A DNA stretch of 64,000 nucleotides from Harmothoe impar (GCA_947462335.1 OX381715.1:36432650-36496649), one strand, 5' to 3'. Positions 51,989-64,000 are shown, numbered from the stretch's first letter. The notes: generated by a model from the sequence alone, not told the origin. Program-made: numbers and translations.

Positions 51989-54900
51989 TAGTCCAGTTGC
52001 CAGGGGGGGATTATCCTTGCAACCCTGCAATAAAACCCCCCGAAGATGTTATGACTGATTTGGGTACAGGAAGTCATATACTTTCAGAATCCTGACGATG
52101 CCCGGCTGGCATCGTTGAGCGTTTTCCGAAATTCAAGATGGCGTCCAAGATGGCTGACGACAAGTCATAAATCAGTCAATTCTTATGTGATTTGCATGTG
52201 TAATACCTCTAAATTGGGGTTTTTGGGCATGCCTGATTGATTAAAAGAGTCAAAAAGTCAATTGAATAGGTATCCATGGTGATAGCGTGTTTCCATAGCA
52301 ACTAGCATGCTGATTCTAATACAAAATATATATCGTTATAAGAAATTTGTCATTTCTCAACTCCTACACTCATGTAATATTTCAAATTAAAGGTCTCATC
52401 GAGATACATCATTTTAACATAGTTTTAGAGTTGTCACAGGTCCTAGGTAACCATGGCAATGGGAAATCAAATCGGTAATGCCTAATGATTGATGCCGAAA
52501 CATTATCATCCTTACTGATAACTGTGAATACATGACAGAACAACCAACATGGCCACAATATACTCTCTCCTTAATGTCCAAAAGTCATTTGAGTGGGTAT
52601 CCATGGTGATGCATCATTTCCAGAGCAACCAACATTCTAACTCAAAACATGATTTTAACTCAGAATATATTTTGTATTGAGGAAATTGTCTTTTCTTAAC
52701 ATGATATTGTCATTTGATATCTCAAAGTAAAGGTCTCACTAAGATGCATGATGTTAATATTGTTCCACAGTTGTCATGGGTACTGGGTAACCATGACAAC
52801 TTCCCCCTGTGTTAGTAGGGACCTCCATGATGGGGCCATGAAGGAGTAGAATAACTTGCTGGTGGTCTTTCTTGTGATCTTTACTCAGAAAACCATGTCT
52901 GAGATATCAAAGGCTATGGTTTGTCTGGCCCTCCCTACTATAGTACTAGCCCAGGTATGTAGGACCATGCAAATAAAAGAACGCTTGCTATCCTATGAAA
53001 AGAGCAGGGTACGTGGCCCGGTAGAAGTTTTCTCCCTCACCTCATAGATGCGGTCATTCATTTCATACATTCAATCATCCATAGATGCAGTCACTGCTGT
53101 ATTAGGCAAGCAGCATATAAATATCTGTTTCACTGCTAGGCAAGGCTACTACTATTTGTGGAAGGCTACCTCGCTAACTTGAGATATGTCCCGTGAGGTA
53201 CTTGATGTACATCTGGACATTAAACAAATTGATCAATCATTCAAATCTGACCATGACAACTGGAATTCAACAACAATAATCCATAATGATTGACATAGAG
53301 GTAGTTCAAATTACCACTCCCACACGCTTTTAGGCACTATGTCTCTCTTGTCAGTGTCAGCAATCCAAATACCCTGTGTCTGCAGCCTTTCATCATCCAT
53401 GGTAACCACCATAATCTGACCCCTGACCTCCCTTCCCACCAACTTTTACTGGCCTGACCCAAGTGAACAACCGGCCTCTTAATCCAAAATCACCACATGT
53501 ACACGTTGAAGTTGTTGCCAGTATTAACTGAGGAAAAGTTGATCCAGGGCAAGCACACCATGCAACGAATCAGTTCCAATACAGTGTGGTTTGTACTGAC
53601 TAACATAACCTCAAATGAGAATGTCACAAACTAGTTGGCACTGATCCTGCTGTTTGCAGCGAGCTGTTAAGCACCATAAGAGACTTAGGGAGTAATTATA
53701 CACCAGTTTTTGCCAAAACGTGCCGGACAGTGGCAATGTCCGCCTAAAATGGCTCTGGTCCGGCAGAATGACTAGAGTTGCAGGACCAGATGTCCTCCAC
53801 ATTCTGGGCTTTTCAAAATTAAAAGAATTTTTCAAATATTCCAACTAGAACTGAAGTTGCAAGTTTTAGAGTACACACTAATACTCTAGGCAAATTCAGA
53901 GCATGTCAAGAGCATTTTTTGTTATCATTTCTTTATAAATGTTATTCTATTCTGAATAGTATGCAAAACTTGGATTTTGGTATTCGGTCCTGCAAAAATC
54001 TATCTGGTCCTGCAAAATTGGCTAGCTGCAGGACCGACTCTCCTGTATGCTGAAAATGTTTTCGCAAAGACTGATACACTGTCGCCAACATACACAAGGA
54101 AAAAAATCCAGGCACACGTAACAAAATATGAAAAGGACAGAAAGAAGCTACGCGAGATTATCAATAGCCATGTACACCTCAAGCATCAAATGCAGCATTC
54201 AGCCTCACTGTTCAACATTGTCACAGAATAATTGGCCTAAAAGTGCCAAGATGAAGTTAGACTGGTAAAGTTTTCTATGGAAGATTACATGAGAAAGCTT
54301 TCAGATGGTTTCATTGACACCAGCTATGTAACTGCCATGGCTGTGGCCTGGAAAAGGTCATAGATAAGGGAGGCAGATTCAGTTGACACAGAATTGTCAA
54401 GAGATCAATTGGAATCAATCAGGCTCTATCGATCTTGATTCTCAAGAATTGAGAAATTCAAAGACTCCTCTTTAAACAGGAGAATACAGCTACATGATCA
54501 AGCATCACAAATGAACAAGCCAATGCAATCATGACCAATCAAGCTATGACATCTGTGTAGTAAAATCAAAGGATACATGTCATCTCTTATGACACCGGTG
54601 CCATTATTCTGCTAACCTGAGGGGGTGCTATGTCTTCAGAACTTCCAGAACAAGACCCGCTGCTATTTGACTGGTCTTTACATACAGCAATAAAGTGTTA
54701 TCCCCACACCATTGCCAAATGTGATTCATATTCTTCCATCAACTATCCTCAAAATGTAACTGTTCTTCCTCAGACCCATGCTGTTCATGGAGATGTTACT
54801 TGCTGATGATCATGCTTGATTGAACTGCACAGATATGTGTAAATGTCAGATCATTGATTCACCTACTTAATGTCCCATCCAAATGATGCTATGGTGGACA

Positions 54901-55481
54901 ATCCGGAGGAGGGAACCATTGTAGATGACTACATTGATTGTAGTATTCAGTCAGATAGTGACTGAAGCCATTATTGTGTGCTACTAAGCTAGCCATCAAG
55001 CAAATAGTTCCAAACTGTTATAGCATTATACATTTTGTATCTGTATAAGGTATGTCAGCAGACTGGAGTTATTACACAGTAATGATACACATCCGCATGT
55101 TGATATGTTTGTGTATTGCTGATATTGAACAGCTATACTGCATCATTCACTAGCTAGAATCGGCCTGTTGGTTGCTATGGAAACACACTATCACCATGGA
55201 TACCTACTCAAATGACTTTTTGACTCTTTTAATCAATTAGGCATGCCCAAAAACCCCAATTTAGAGGTATTACACATGCAAATCACATAAGAATTGACTG
55301 ATTTATGACTTTAAACATTTTCGTCAGCCATCTTGGACGCCATCTTGAATTTCAGAAAATGCTCAACGATGCCAGCCGGGCATCGTCAAGATTCTGAAAG
55401 TATATGACTTCCTGTACCCAAATCAGTCATAACCTCTTCGGTTTTTTTTTCTGCAAGGTTATCAAGCTGGCAACTGGACTA
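51989..55481. mobile_element. 3.5-kb element with about 340-bp terminal inverted repeats
   Basis: The left arm (51989-about 52330) and right arm (about 55145-55481) are inverted copies: 'tagtccagttgcca' / 'tggcaactggacta' at the ends, then 'aagtcatatactttcagaat', 'catcgttgagcg', 'attggggtttttgggcatgc' and 'tatccatggtgatagcgtgt'. The inside has broken open stretches (53977-54231 is the longest) but no recognisable transposase. Probably a decayed or non-autonomous DNA transposon. Confidence 0.75.
53977..54500 (+). pseudogene. Possible relic coding segment inside the long-TIR element
   Basis: An open frame (YTRKKIQAHVTKYEKDRKKL, then HVHLKHQMQHSASLFNIV) runs to a stop near 54229 and the same frame goes on with further stops (EDYMRKLSDGFIDTSYVTAM). 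The composition is protein-like but matches nothing I recognise. It may be eroded transposase. Confidence 0.3.
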
Positions 55482-56072
55482 TATTCAACCCTTTAATGGC
55501 CATATTATCATCTTCGTCATTATGTATAGCCTTTAGTCAGACAGTCAATTGGGGTCAGATATTGCGTCGAGGTAGGGCAGATGTGTTTGTATTGAGTTTG
55601 AACATTTAGGGTGTGTAGATCTAGAATTTGGATGTTGCCAGCCTGGCAACATTGAGCATTCTTATTTATTCCATGTTGCTTAGCAAACATTGCTGTTTTG
55701 GTTAATACTGGCCGCCGAGGAAGAAACCAATGGCAGAAATAGAATCCTTACGGTTCATTTAGAAGTCCTTAAATTGTGAATATAGGCACTAAACAGACCT
55801 GTTGTCACGCAGCTATATTGGTTGCTAAGTGTTTGTGTTGCTAAACAACCAGCTATAACTCAAAATGCTCCATTGTGCCTTGTTCCCTGATGTTAGGTAC
55901 TTTTGTGTTAAACAGTGCTGAACAAAACTAGCAAAGCCGTGCCAGCATTCTAAATACTGCTGTAACAACGATGATACTTCTATCGCCATGCATCTGTTGA
56001 GCATTGGGCTACATTCAAAGCATATCCACAGGCCCACAACTGCCGCCAGGTGAAAAGGGGGGCATACACACA
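55482..56072. other. Intergenic stretch, nothing recognised
   Basis: Between the long-TIR element and the hairpin MITE; no exon, RNA or repeat family could be supported. Confidence 0.5.
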
Positions 56073-56179
56073 CAGAAAAGTGAGAGTCATTGTCGCTAAA
56101 ACTACCTTCACCTGAGGGTCAAGCACTGCCTGACTTTCAGATGAGGGTAGTTTTAGCGACAATGACTCTCACTTTTCTG
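56073..56179. mobile_element. 107-bp hairpin MITE (copy 1)
   Basis: 'cagaaaagtgagagtcattg' and 'caatgactctcacttttctg' are perfect inverted ends; the arms continue through 'tcgctaaaactacc'. Nearly the whole element is one hairpin. Confidence 0.85.
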
Positions 56180-57235
56180 AGGGTGTAGGACCGACCCTGT
56201 GCATTCGCCAGCATAGATGAACTGGTTTAAAAAAAAAGAAGAAATATATGATCTTATTGTGTGCACTTTCCTGTACTACAGAGACAGCTGTGTCAATGTA
56301 TCAATAAGTCAGTGGCAGCTCTTTGTACCCAGCAGTAGTCAGGGAGTCCTCACCATATGTAACAATGGCTGCCATGTAGACACATCTTACCATGGCCGGC
56401 TGCATGCTGCACCTGTCTATAGGACTTATGGTGGTGGAATATTAACTAATTCATGTTTTCTTTTCAGTTGCTCATTGTTCCCTGATGTTAGCTACCTTTT
56501 TAGTAGACTGTAGTGCTGAACTCAACCAGCAAACAGCACAGTAACAGCACAAGTACCAGTACGTTCTGTGAGTAATGCTGTGAAAACGATGACACATAAT
56601 ATCAACTTGTATCTGTTTAACATCTAAATTTGTTTCGGAATTCTTTAGGGTGGCACTATTATTTAACCTCATAGGGAGGGGGTGGGCTGGTAGATTGCAA
56701 TTCCCCCATACCTCAGAATGAAAGGATTGAACAGCACATTAGCGATTCTTTACCGTTTCATTCATATTACATATGAGTTTGGAATCTATTCAGTGCCTAG
56801 TCTAATCATACCACGGACTATCTTTCATTCAACTATTGCACATGGAAGAACTCCCCCTGAAGTTTGAAAGTTGTTTCAGTTAGTTGTCATATTGCTTCTA
56901 CAATTTTGCCATATAGTATTACAGAATGAGTCGTATAGTATTTACATCCCTTATGAATACATTTAGGATACATTTACATGTTGAATTGTGCCCATTCAGT
57001 CTTTGCCAACCACCTACCTCTCACCGTTGTCTGCGGAATTAGGAAAATGGACAGTCAAGTATGCCAGAAGACCGTAGAGTAGATTCTGAAGCAAACACAT
57101 GGATCAAACCGCACAGAGAGTTTCAACATATAGTGTCGGCATGGTGCTTAAATGCAGCCCCGACAAGTTACTCGGCAGCACTGCTTTAATGCATCATGAT
57201 GGCAAAATGACAAAGTGTATTAAAGGACTCTGCAG

Positions 57236-57500
57236 TCCTTAACCCTTTAAGGACGGCATGTTGCTAGAAGATGACATTTGTCGTCATAATGTACCAATGC
57301 AGCTCTGGCGAGTTGATCTCTGTCTATATGCACCCTCAGAAAAGTGAGAGTCATTGTCACTAAAACTACCCTCACCTGAGGGTCAGGCAGAGTCAGGCAG
57401 TGCCTGACCCTCAGGTGAGGGTAGTTTTAGCGACGATGACTCTCACTTTTCTGTGTGTGTGGTCCGTATACATGAATTTGATTCATTGAGTATTCCTTTA
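57236..57500. mobile_element. TTAA-type MITE fragment holding hairpin MITE copy 2
   Basis: Starts with 'ttaaccctttaaggacggca' and the family words 'caatgcagctctggcgagtt'; at 57337 a hairpin MITE (57337-57453, same ends as 56073-56179) interrupts it. Arms include 'ctcacctgagggtcaggca' and its inverse. Confidence 0.65.
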
Positions 57501-57772
57501 AAATAGACATTATTTTAGAGGTTTGATTGATATTTTGATGACGTCATTGTGGAGAACGTGGCAGATGGGATTGTGATCCAGTTTCTGTACACCCCTTTGG
57601 AGAACGAGTATGCTTAACTATAACTTGAACTCTGTTTCGATATTAGCAATGAGAGAATGGAGTCGGTTTTGATGATACATATTTTTATTACAGTGGTTAT
57701 AATTATAGCCTGACAATCATCAGTTGGAGATCACAGAGAATGCTTTTAGGATAGAGACTGTATGGTCTTAAA

Positions 57773-57868
57773 TTAACCCTTCAAGGGCCTCATAGTGCTT
57801 TATAATGCTCTGTCCTTTGTCGTAATGATACATTCATGCACCATGCGACCCTTAAAGAGCTAAATACA
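57773..57868. mobile_element. Short TTAA MITE copy
   Basis: TTAA-cccttcaagggcctcat ... cgacccttaaagagctaa; a short, internally deleted family member. Confidence 0.5.
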
Positions 57869-58782
57869 GCCCAGAGTGTAGGAGATCACTGCTTGATGAT
57901 ATAAATGCACTGAATCAACGGGGAGAAAAATAGCAGCCGCAAGAATTCGGTTTAATCTCCCGGTTTGAGCTTACAAAGCGAAATTAGTCGTAAAAGCTGG
58001 TAACCATGGTTACTGTATTGGGGACTGAAAGCATGAACATTGTGCCTTCTGAGATGAACATAGAACCACATATTCCTTACCAAACAGGGGTTATTGATAT
58101 AATACTATTGATTGGTTAAAATAAATTATGTCCTATTTGGTTCTGTGATCACAGTGAACTTGGAGTTTTGTGAGTACATGTAACAACAGATCCATCTGGA
58201 AATGATGATTATTAAATTAATTAATCAGTCAATAAATGAATAACAATCAACTTTAAGCACAAAGTGTAGGGTCTGACTGATTATTATTGGGAATGTGAGG
58301 TGCAACTTTTTCCCCTCAATAGGTGCAGGGGATCTATACAATGTATGATGTCCTTATAATGTTAGTATCGTTATTTCATGATATAATACTGTTACACTAT
58401 CAAACAGTAGCCTTTAAATAATCGAATTTTCCCTTTTGTAATGTATCAATATACCTTAGCATAATATCTAATATCCTTAATGGCGGGATAAGGCTTAATA
58501 GTATGGACTTTGGAATATATGGGGTTATTGTGTTAGCCTTACAATAGGCGCAATGGTCTGCAGAAAGCGTTGTGCCTCTATAAGGACTCATTGTCTCAGA
58601 TTAGTAGAGGTATTTACATGGTGCCAGAGAGCCAGAATGATCCATATTATTCCGTCTGCGTCCACATACAAGATTTCAATCACAATAATAATTACATAAT
58701 TTATGTTTAGCCTCATTGGTACTACACTTTGGAAAATAATTGAGATTTTTGTGTTATTTTTCAGCATTTTCATATTTAGATC

Positions 58783-58940
58783 TTAACGCTTTAGAAGGGG
58801 CTCATAGTGTTTTAATGTTGGCTTCCCAATGTATGAATGCAGCCCTGGGAGTCTGCTCTACTCACTATATGGCTGTATTCCTACATTATACTGAGAATAG
58901 TCCAATGAATAAAAGAACTATGCGGCCCTTCAATGGTTAA
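58783..58940. mobile_element. TTAA MITE copy
   Basis: TTAA-cgctttagaaggggctcat ... cggcccttcaatgg-TTAA, with 'gtatgaatgcagccctggga' inside. Confidence 0.55.
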
Positions 58941-60650
58941 TAGTGTGCATGATGCTAAGGTGGTTTAGCGAACATGGTTAGTGTGTTATGGGACGGTGAG
59001 TTTGTACGGTGGAGTAAATCCAATCTGTGCATTGGGAAAGGTGTTAAACCTAACCTTTCCTCAAGGTATCATGAAGGAATAGACTCAAACATGGATGGAA
59101 AATGTGAAATCCTCATCCATTACCAACTTCTTTTCGAAAGGGGAGATTCTCGTTTTGATAATTCATTGTTTTGAATACCTTGCGGCTCCTCGTTTTAAAC
59201 AGTTATTTTTCCTCTGGTTATTCCATTATTCCTTCATGACTGAAGCGTTAGGAGAGAGGTGCGAAACTAACTGAGATACCACACCACATGTGGCCCCTAC
59301 AGGTTTAACTAATGCTGATCAGACTTAAGAGATCTTTTACTTATAAATGCAGGAATCATAACAAATAAAGAGAGATAATATATACAAAATTATAAATAGT
59401 GACTAGAGAATACATTATATTGGTAAAAATAATCAAACATATAACAATGTTACGGTTAGATATAAGACCGTGTGTATCAATGACTCTTGAGGTTTTCAAT
59501 GAATAATGCATCATTGAGGAAAACCTAATATCTACCAAAGTATTAGGATCTGCAGCAGGATACCTCTAAGCCGGGGGATGCTAAACGGCTATTTAATGAG
59601 AGGAGGAAGGAAATGCTATCTAGTGAAACACAGAGAAAAATATTTGAAGAAATCTAGGCCTAGATTGAATACCTTCAAACTCTTTCTCTGAAAATAAATG
59701 GGAATCTACATCTGACTGAGAGGCATAGATTCAACATAAAGAAATATAAGGGGGGTTAGGCACCTCCATGGGGCGGATAATGCCTTAATGCATCACGCTC
59801 ATTTGTCATCACAATACAATGCAGCCATACCGAGTAACTCACTAGTGCTACATTTTAGCATTATGAAGACCCTATAGGATCGATTGACTCTTCAAGGGTC
59901 GGCATGATACATAAATGCAGCACCGGCAGGTAGACTTGGCAGGGCTACACATTTCTGCATCATGATTAAAAGGGGCATAGCATATTAAAGCACTGTGCAG
60001 CCCTGGGATGGGTAGGTCAAGCTTCAGCAGTATGTTACTAGGGACTAGGGAGAGCATTACAAGCTCACTAAACAAACTGCGCCTCCAAACTACACAGAGA
60101 AAAGCGAAGCAGTCAACTGTGTCTCCCTCGTGGCACTCGTGGAAATAAAAATCAAACCGCCAATGACTCTGATAATTATCAAGGATCATCTTGAGTTGAA
60201 ACTGAGAGTACAGCGTAAACTTAAGTTGATCCTATATATGAGTCATTAGTAGTTTTACTCTCTATTCTACCTGAGCCATGTGGGAGACGCAGTTGACTCC
60301 TTCGCTTTTCTCTGCGTACAAGCTGTTAAGTTAATGTTACTAGTCAGAGACCAGTGTAGCATATGTTATTGTACTAGAACATGGTAGTAAATTAGTACAG
60401 ATAAGTAGGCAGGTTCAACCATCTTGATTACTATTGATCTTGTAGGCCTTTCCCCCAATTCCCAGATGGGCCCTGGCTATCTGTCTATTCCGCCTTAGCA
60501 AGATGATCAGTGGACAGCGCCATTTCCACTGGTCCCACCTGTATTCCCACTACTCCCAGTTACCGGATCAAGCAAAACTCTTGGACGAGATAAGGGTGCA
60601 AGTTGAATAGGGTTAGATGATTGATACTTTGAGTAAATAGTCCTTGTGCT
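58941..60650. other. Intergenic stretch with MITE debris
   Basis: No exon found. Fragments of the TTAA family ('gcatgatacataaatgcagc') occur about 59760-60010, and 'cgcagttgactcc' / 'gcgaagcagtcaactg' near 60100-60310 form a loose inverted pair. Confidence 0.4.
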
Positions 60651-60656
60651 AACTGT

Positions 60657-61005
60657 TTAGATTGGGGGAGTGTTTAGGACACTGTACTCCCAATCCTGGG
60701 CACATGGCTTCGAATCTAACCCAAGGTTACGTTTTTAAAAGACAAATCCGTTATAGAATACAATCATTTTGTTTTGATCAATTACACATGATAAATATCT
60801 GAAGGACAATCTAAAATTATTTTCTATTGTTACATAATTCATTACGTCTTCTTGGTAAACACTAGTAATATAAAATTTTTGACCGACCAAAAATACGTTT
60901 AAAAAAGTTTGCTAACCATGTAGCCTTGGCATGGAATCAAAGACAAGACCCGGCATTCATAGACCAGTGTCCTAACCACTCCCCCGATCCGGACTGCTGA
61001 CCTAT
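60657..61005. mobile_element. Element bounded by inverted tRNA-like ends
   Basis: Left 'ggggagtgtttaggacactg' ... 'ggcttcgaatctaaccc' looks tRNA-like on the plus strand; the right end contains the inverse, 'cagtgtcctaaccactcccc', and a matching B-box-like word on the minus strand. Two facing tRNA-like sequences about 280 bases apart. Confidence 0.5.
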
Positions 61006-61927
61006 GGACTATTCATCTACCAATCATTCAAAAGCTTATGACCCTTAAAACTCCCTATTTATAACATGTCAGGAACCAGCTTCAGCTATAGGTCTCACGA
61101 GGTAGAATCGCTGCATCCCACTAGTGCGGAATACTAACTTGGCTCTGACCGGACACTCAGGTAGAATCGGTCTGCACCCGGCTCGTCGGGCCTGAATCTA
61201 AGCGGATATACACCATCGCCGATCTATGGCGGCCACCTTGTTTCTTCTGACAACACATGACCTATATAATGTAAGTATGGGCCATCTTCTTGTAGGACCT
61301 TTAGCTCTGTAAGCACAGCATACTACTTTAATGCAATCCACGTTATGACTATAAAGCACATGACACATTAAAGCACTATGCTAACCTTAAAGCTTTTGAA
61401 GTACAATTCCCCTGGTTCTACTCTAGACAGACCCATGGCTACTGAGTGAGCCATAGACCCCTAAAAGAGACTACTCTATCTACATTATATTCATATATCT
61501 ACCCGATGTATATATCTACATATATACATATGAACATATATAGTATGTACAGATACATGACTCAGTCTTACCAAAATGATTAAATTGAAACGGCTATGAC
61601 CAGTGACACTAATATATATGAACAGGGCAGGCCGATTAAGTATGGACGTTTTTTTTACATGCTGTACAACATCTTTATGAATTTCTATTTTCATTTGTGC
61701 CTTATTTGTCCCACAGCACCAGGTGAAGTTGTACTATACCATTTTTATCAATACCGGTCATATATGTCAATCGGTCATAGACATCAACAGGTCATAGACA
61801 AATCACCGGTCATAGAGATCATAGATGTTTCAATTAGATCGATTTGGTAATACTGAGCCATATGTATATACAAATAAATATATATATATTTGCTCTACAT
61901 TCCTTATGTATATTGAGTCGTTGAGGC

Positions 61928-62427
61928 TCAGGCTTGGGTAGCCTGAGACTGATTCTGCTGTTGTGCCGCGGCCACGTGAGACGCCATCGCTGACTGCTCC
62001 ATAAGCGCGTTGTGTCGCGCCCGCTCGGCCTGAGCCGACGGTAACGTCATCCCCATTCTCTTTAACATCATGAAGCGCGATATGGCCTGTTTTATATGGA
62101 GGTGCCTCTTCATCCCAGCCTTCTCTTTAACGTCCTTAGGCTTCAACATCTCCACCACCTTATCTAGGATGTCCCTCCGCTTTACAGTCTCCAGGGCGCG
62201 TTTTATATCGTCCACCGAGGCGCGGGAGTGCATACGCCGCCAGCGAGCCAAAGCGGCGCAGGCAGCGGTTTCCGAGTCGGTGCGGTAATGGGTGTTGATG
62301 ATGTGGTCGATGTCTGAGTCTAATGTCGCCTCGCCTCGTCTGGGGAAGAACGCGAGGTTACGGTAGAGTTTATGCCAGTCTGAACCAATGTGTTTTGCAA
62401 CGAGGGAACACACCCGTTCTAACGCTT
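61928..62427 (-). CDS. Death-domain protein, terminal exon
   Basis: Acceptor ccttcctttccag just upstream; the exon starts by completing a codon (phase 1) and runs to TGA at 61928. The first 95 residues form a Death domain: LERVCSLVAKHIGSDWHKLY, RNLAFFPRRGEATLDSDIDH, ACAALARWRRM and DIKRALETVKRRDILDKVV carry the expected helix pattern and conserved Trp residues. A basic stretch and a Gln/Ala-rich tail (AAAQQQNQSQATQA) follow. Death domains recruit other Death-domain adaptors in apoptosis or NF-kB signalling (family knowledge). The rest of the protein is upstream, so its class is unknown. Confidence 0.85.
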
Positions 62428-62486
62428 CTGGAAAGGAAGGAAAATTGTACACTGTTAGAAGTCAATGTAGCTGAGCAGTTGAAACT

Positions 62487-62876
62487 GTTGGGTACTTAAC
62501 AAGTAAAAATTTAAGTCCTGTGAAGATTGAAAGGTTCTTTACTGGAGTGACCTTGAAAACATGTCTTGTCATTCAGGTACAGGAAGCCAAACTTCCCAAG
62601 CACAAAAGGTACAAAGTGTAACCCACTACAACCATATAGTTCTTAGCTTTCACAGAAGGTGGCAGCACACTCCAGAACAACTTCTGACACCATGTTGGAT
62701 ACTTAGCAAGTAAACATTTAAGTCCTGTGAAGATTGAAAGGTTCTTTACTGTAGTGACCTTGAAAACATGTCTTGTCATTCAGGTACAGGAAGCCAAACT
62801 CTCCAAGCACAAAAGGTGCAAAGTGTAACCCACTACAACCATATAGTTCTTAGCTTTCACAGAAGGTGGCAACACA
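62487..62876. repeat. 208-bp tandem duplication upstream of the Death-domain exon
   Basis: 62487-62671 and 62695-62876 are near-identical ('aagtcctgtgaagattgaaa', 'cttgtcattcaggtacagga'). Lies in the intron immediately 5' of the Death-domain exon. Confidence 0.9.
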
Positions 62877-63051
62877 GGTATTATCATCTCAACTATTTAC
62901 AGTGTAACTTTTAAACATGAGATACACCAGCATTTGTTCATTACTCAAATACTTGGAATGACCTTTATGTGATAAAATATGCTGGACTGATGTTAAGATA
63001 AACCGATCTATAGCTGTTACCAGGCCTCAGATGCATCTTTTTATATTTCAC

Positions 63052-63233
63052 TTTCTGCATGTCTAATAGTCTCCTTGTTCGGGTGTTCTAATAGCATTTT
63101 AACATACTTTATGACTTTTATAAGCATGTTAAATCCAAAGAAACAGATGAAGAAAAAGAGAAAGCTTCCAGCATTATCATTTAATCCACCACTTGATCGG
63201 GTGATGGTGTTCTGCATGGTGTTCTCCATGTGG
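63052..63233 (-). CDS. Possible membrane-spanning exon of the Death-domain gene
   Basis: An open segment with acceptor tctgcag includes a strongly hydrophobic helix (AGSFLFFFICFFGFNMLI) followed by basic residues and LEHPNKETIRHAE. A donor at gtgaaa would leave phase 1, exactly what the Death-domain exon at 62427 needs, giving ...HAEKALERVC. The donor is weak and the frame ends in TAA if it is not spliced. If right, the gene encodes a transmembrane Death receptor. Confidence 0.3.
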
Positions 63234-63239
63234 CTGCAG

Positions 63240-64000
63240 ATGGGTCAAAAGCGACCTGGCGACCTGGGCTGTTCTGGAGGCGACTTCCGACCTAAGGCAA
63301 TAATAAAAGTGACCTGGCGACTTTTGCTAAAATTGCCAATAGATTAGAGGGTCAATAAAAGCGACTTTTCGACCTGGACCCCTTAATTTCGGCGACTTTC
63401 CGACCTCAGGGGGGGACCCCTCTGCACCCCCCTCCATGGGTGAGCTTGTCCCACACGCCAATCCGGCACAGAGTGGCACTTACAAACACCACTGTGACCT
63501 TGAACTTGATTTTTTGCTGGGGTTAGGCCATCTCTGTAGTTATTTAGAACCAGCAAACAGGAATCGAAACTGAGACCAGAAAGTAGAATGGGTGCACCTC
63601 CATCATATATTCTGGTTCCTGTTTACTGGTTCCAAGCTCTCAGCAGGGGTTGCCCAAACCAGTAAAATCCAAGATCAAGTTCGTAGTTCGTAGTTCAAGT
63701 CCCAAGTTCAAGTTTGTAGTTCGTACTTAGGGACGAGTAGAATGAGTTTAGTAGTGGACATTTTCCTTGCCTTACAGGTCACATGGTATTCTGGTCTGCA
63801 CTGAAGGAAGATCTGGCTGCTGATTGGGTCATATTTTGAATGCAACGAAAATGGCTAAAACTGTGGGGGGGAAATCACAGGTATTCCCAAAAGCTTTCTG
63901 GATAGATTAGCACATGTGGTTTTATGCTATGTAAAGGGTTGGGGAATTTCTAAGGCATGCAAAAAGTGATTTGGCCAAGGTCGATTTTAGGCCCAAAATA
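63240..64000. other. Window end, nothing recognised
   Basis: Contains 'gcgacctggcgacc'-type short repeats (63250-63400), but no exon or RNA could be supported. Confidence 0.5.

Noticed and set aside
52856..53047. 63-codon plus-strand frame with hydrophobic start
   Set aside because: Short, inside the long-TIR element, no homology or splice signals.

Overview
The window is animal nuclear DNA: genes are split into short exons with GT-AG introns, long introns are full of transposons and simple repeats, and there is no operon or Shine-Dalgarno structure. The gene families (ARL5 GTPase, sushi/LamG/TSP1 ectodomains, Death domain) and the mobile elements (a tyrosine-recombinase retrotransposon, many hairpin MITEs) fit a marine invertebrate, and I would guess a cephalochordate such as amphioxus. 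The species guess is inference; nothing in the sequence proves it.

Layout. (1) 1-5009 is repeat-rich and has no exon I can support. (2) 5010-6464, + strand: the last three coding exons of an ARL5-type small GTPase; the P-loop exon lies outside the window or was not found. A 14-copy, 51-bp minisatellite (6816-7529) follows. (3) 7.6-14 kb: AT-rich non-coding DNA with microsatellites and MITEs. (4) 14250-49750, - strand: thirty consecutive exons, all phase-compatible, encode about 1,816 residues of a very large type I membrane protein. Its order is CCP1, LamG-like jelly roll (5 exons), CCP2 to CCP21, two TSP1 repeats, one transmembrane helix and a tail of about 45 residues. The N-terminal signal-peptide exon was not identified. 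(5) Inside its 7.9-kb penultimate domain intron lies an apparently intact Ngaro-like (DIRS-order) retrotransposon (15962-21334), next to nested DNA elements (21.3-23.2 kb). (6) 50-61.9 kb: intergenic, with a 3.5-kb element with long terminal inverted repeats, paired hairpin MITEs, TTAA-flanked MITEs and tRNA-like repeats. (7) 61928-62427, - strand: the terminal exon of a Death-domain protein, possibly joined to a membrane-spanning exon at 63052-63233.

The most unusual material is in the giant CCP gene. One CCP has lost both members of one disulfide pair together. An inverted fossil CCP exon is interrupted by a MITE with a clean TA duplication. Four exon ends, with their splice sites, have been tandemly duplicated and are decaying in adjacent introns, and a fifth case appears as an 860-bp minisatellite that multiplies an intron's own 3' splice site.

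ARL5 and the CCP gene converge tail to tail. The CCP and Death-domain genes run in the same direction. I see no sign that the three act together: ARL5 is an intracellular trafficking GTPase, the CCP protein is a cell-surface adhesion or recognition molecule, and the Death-domain protein is a signalling adaptor or receptor tail.
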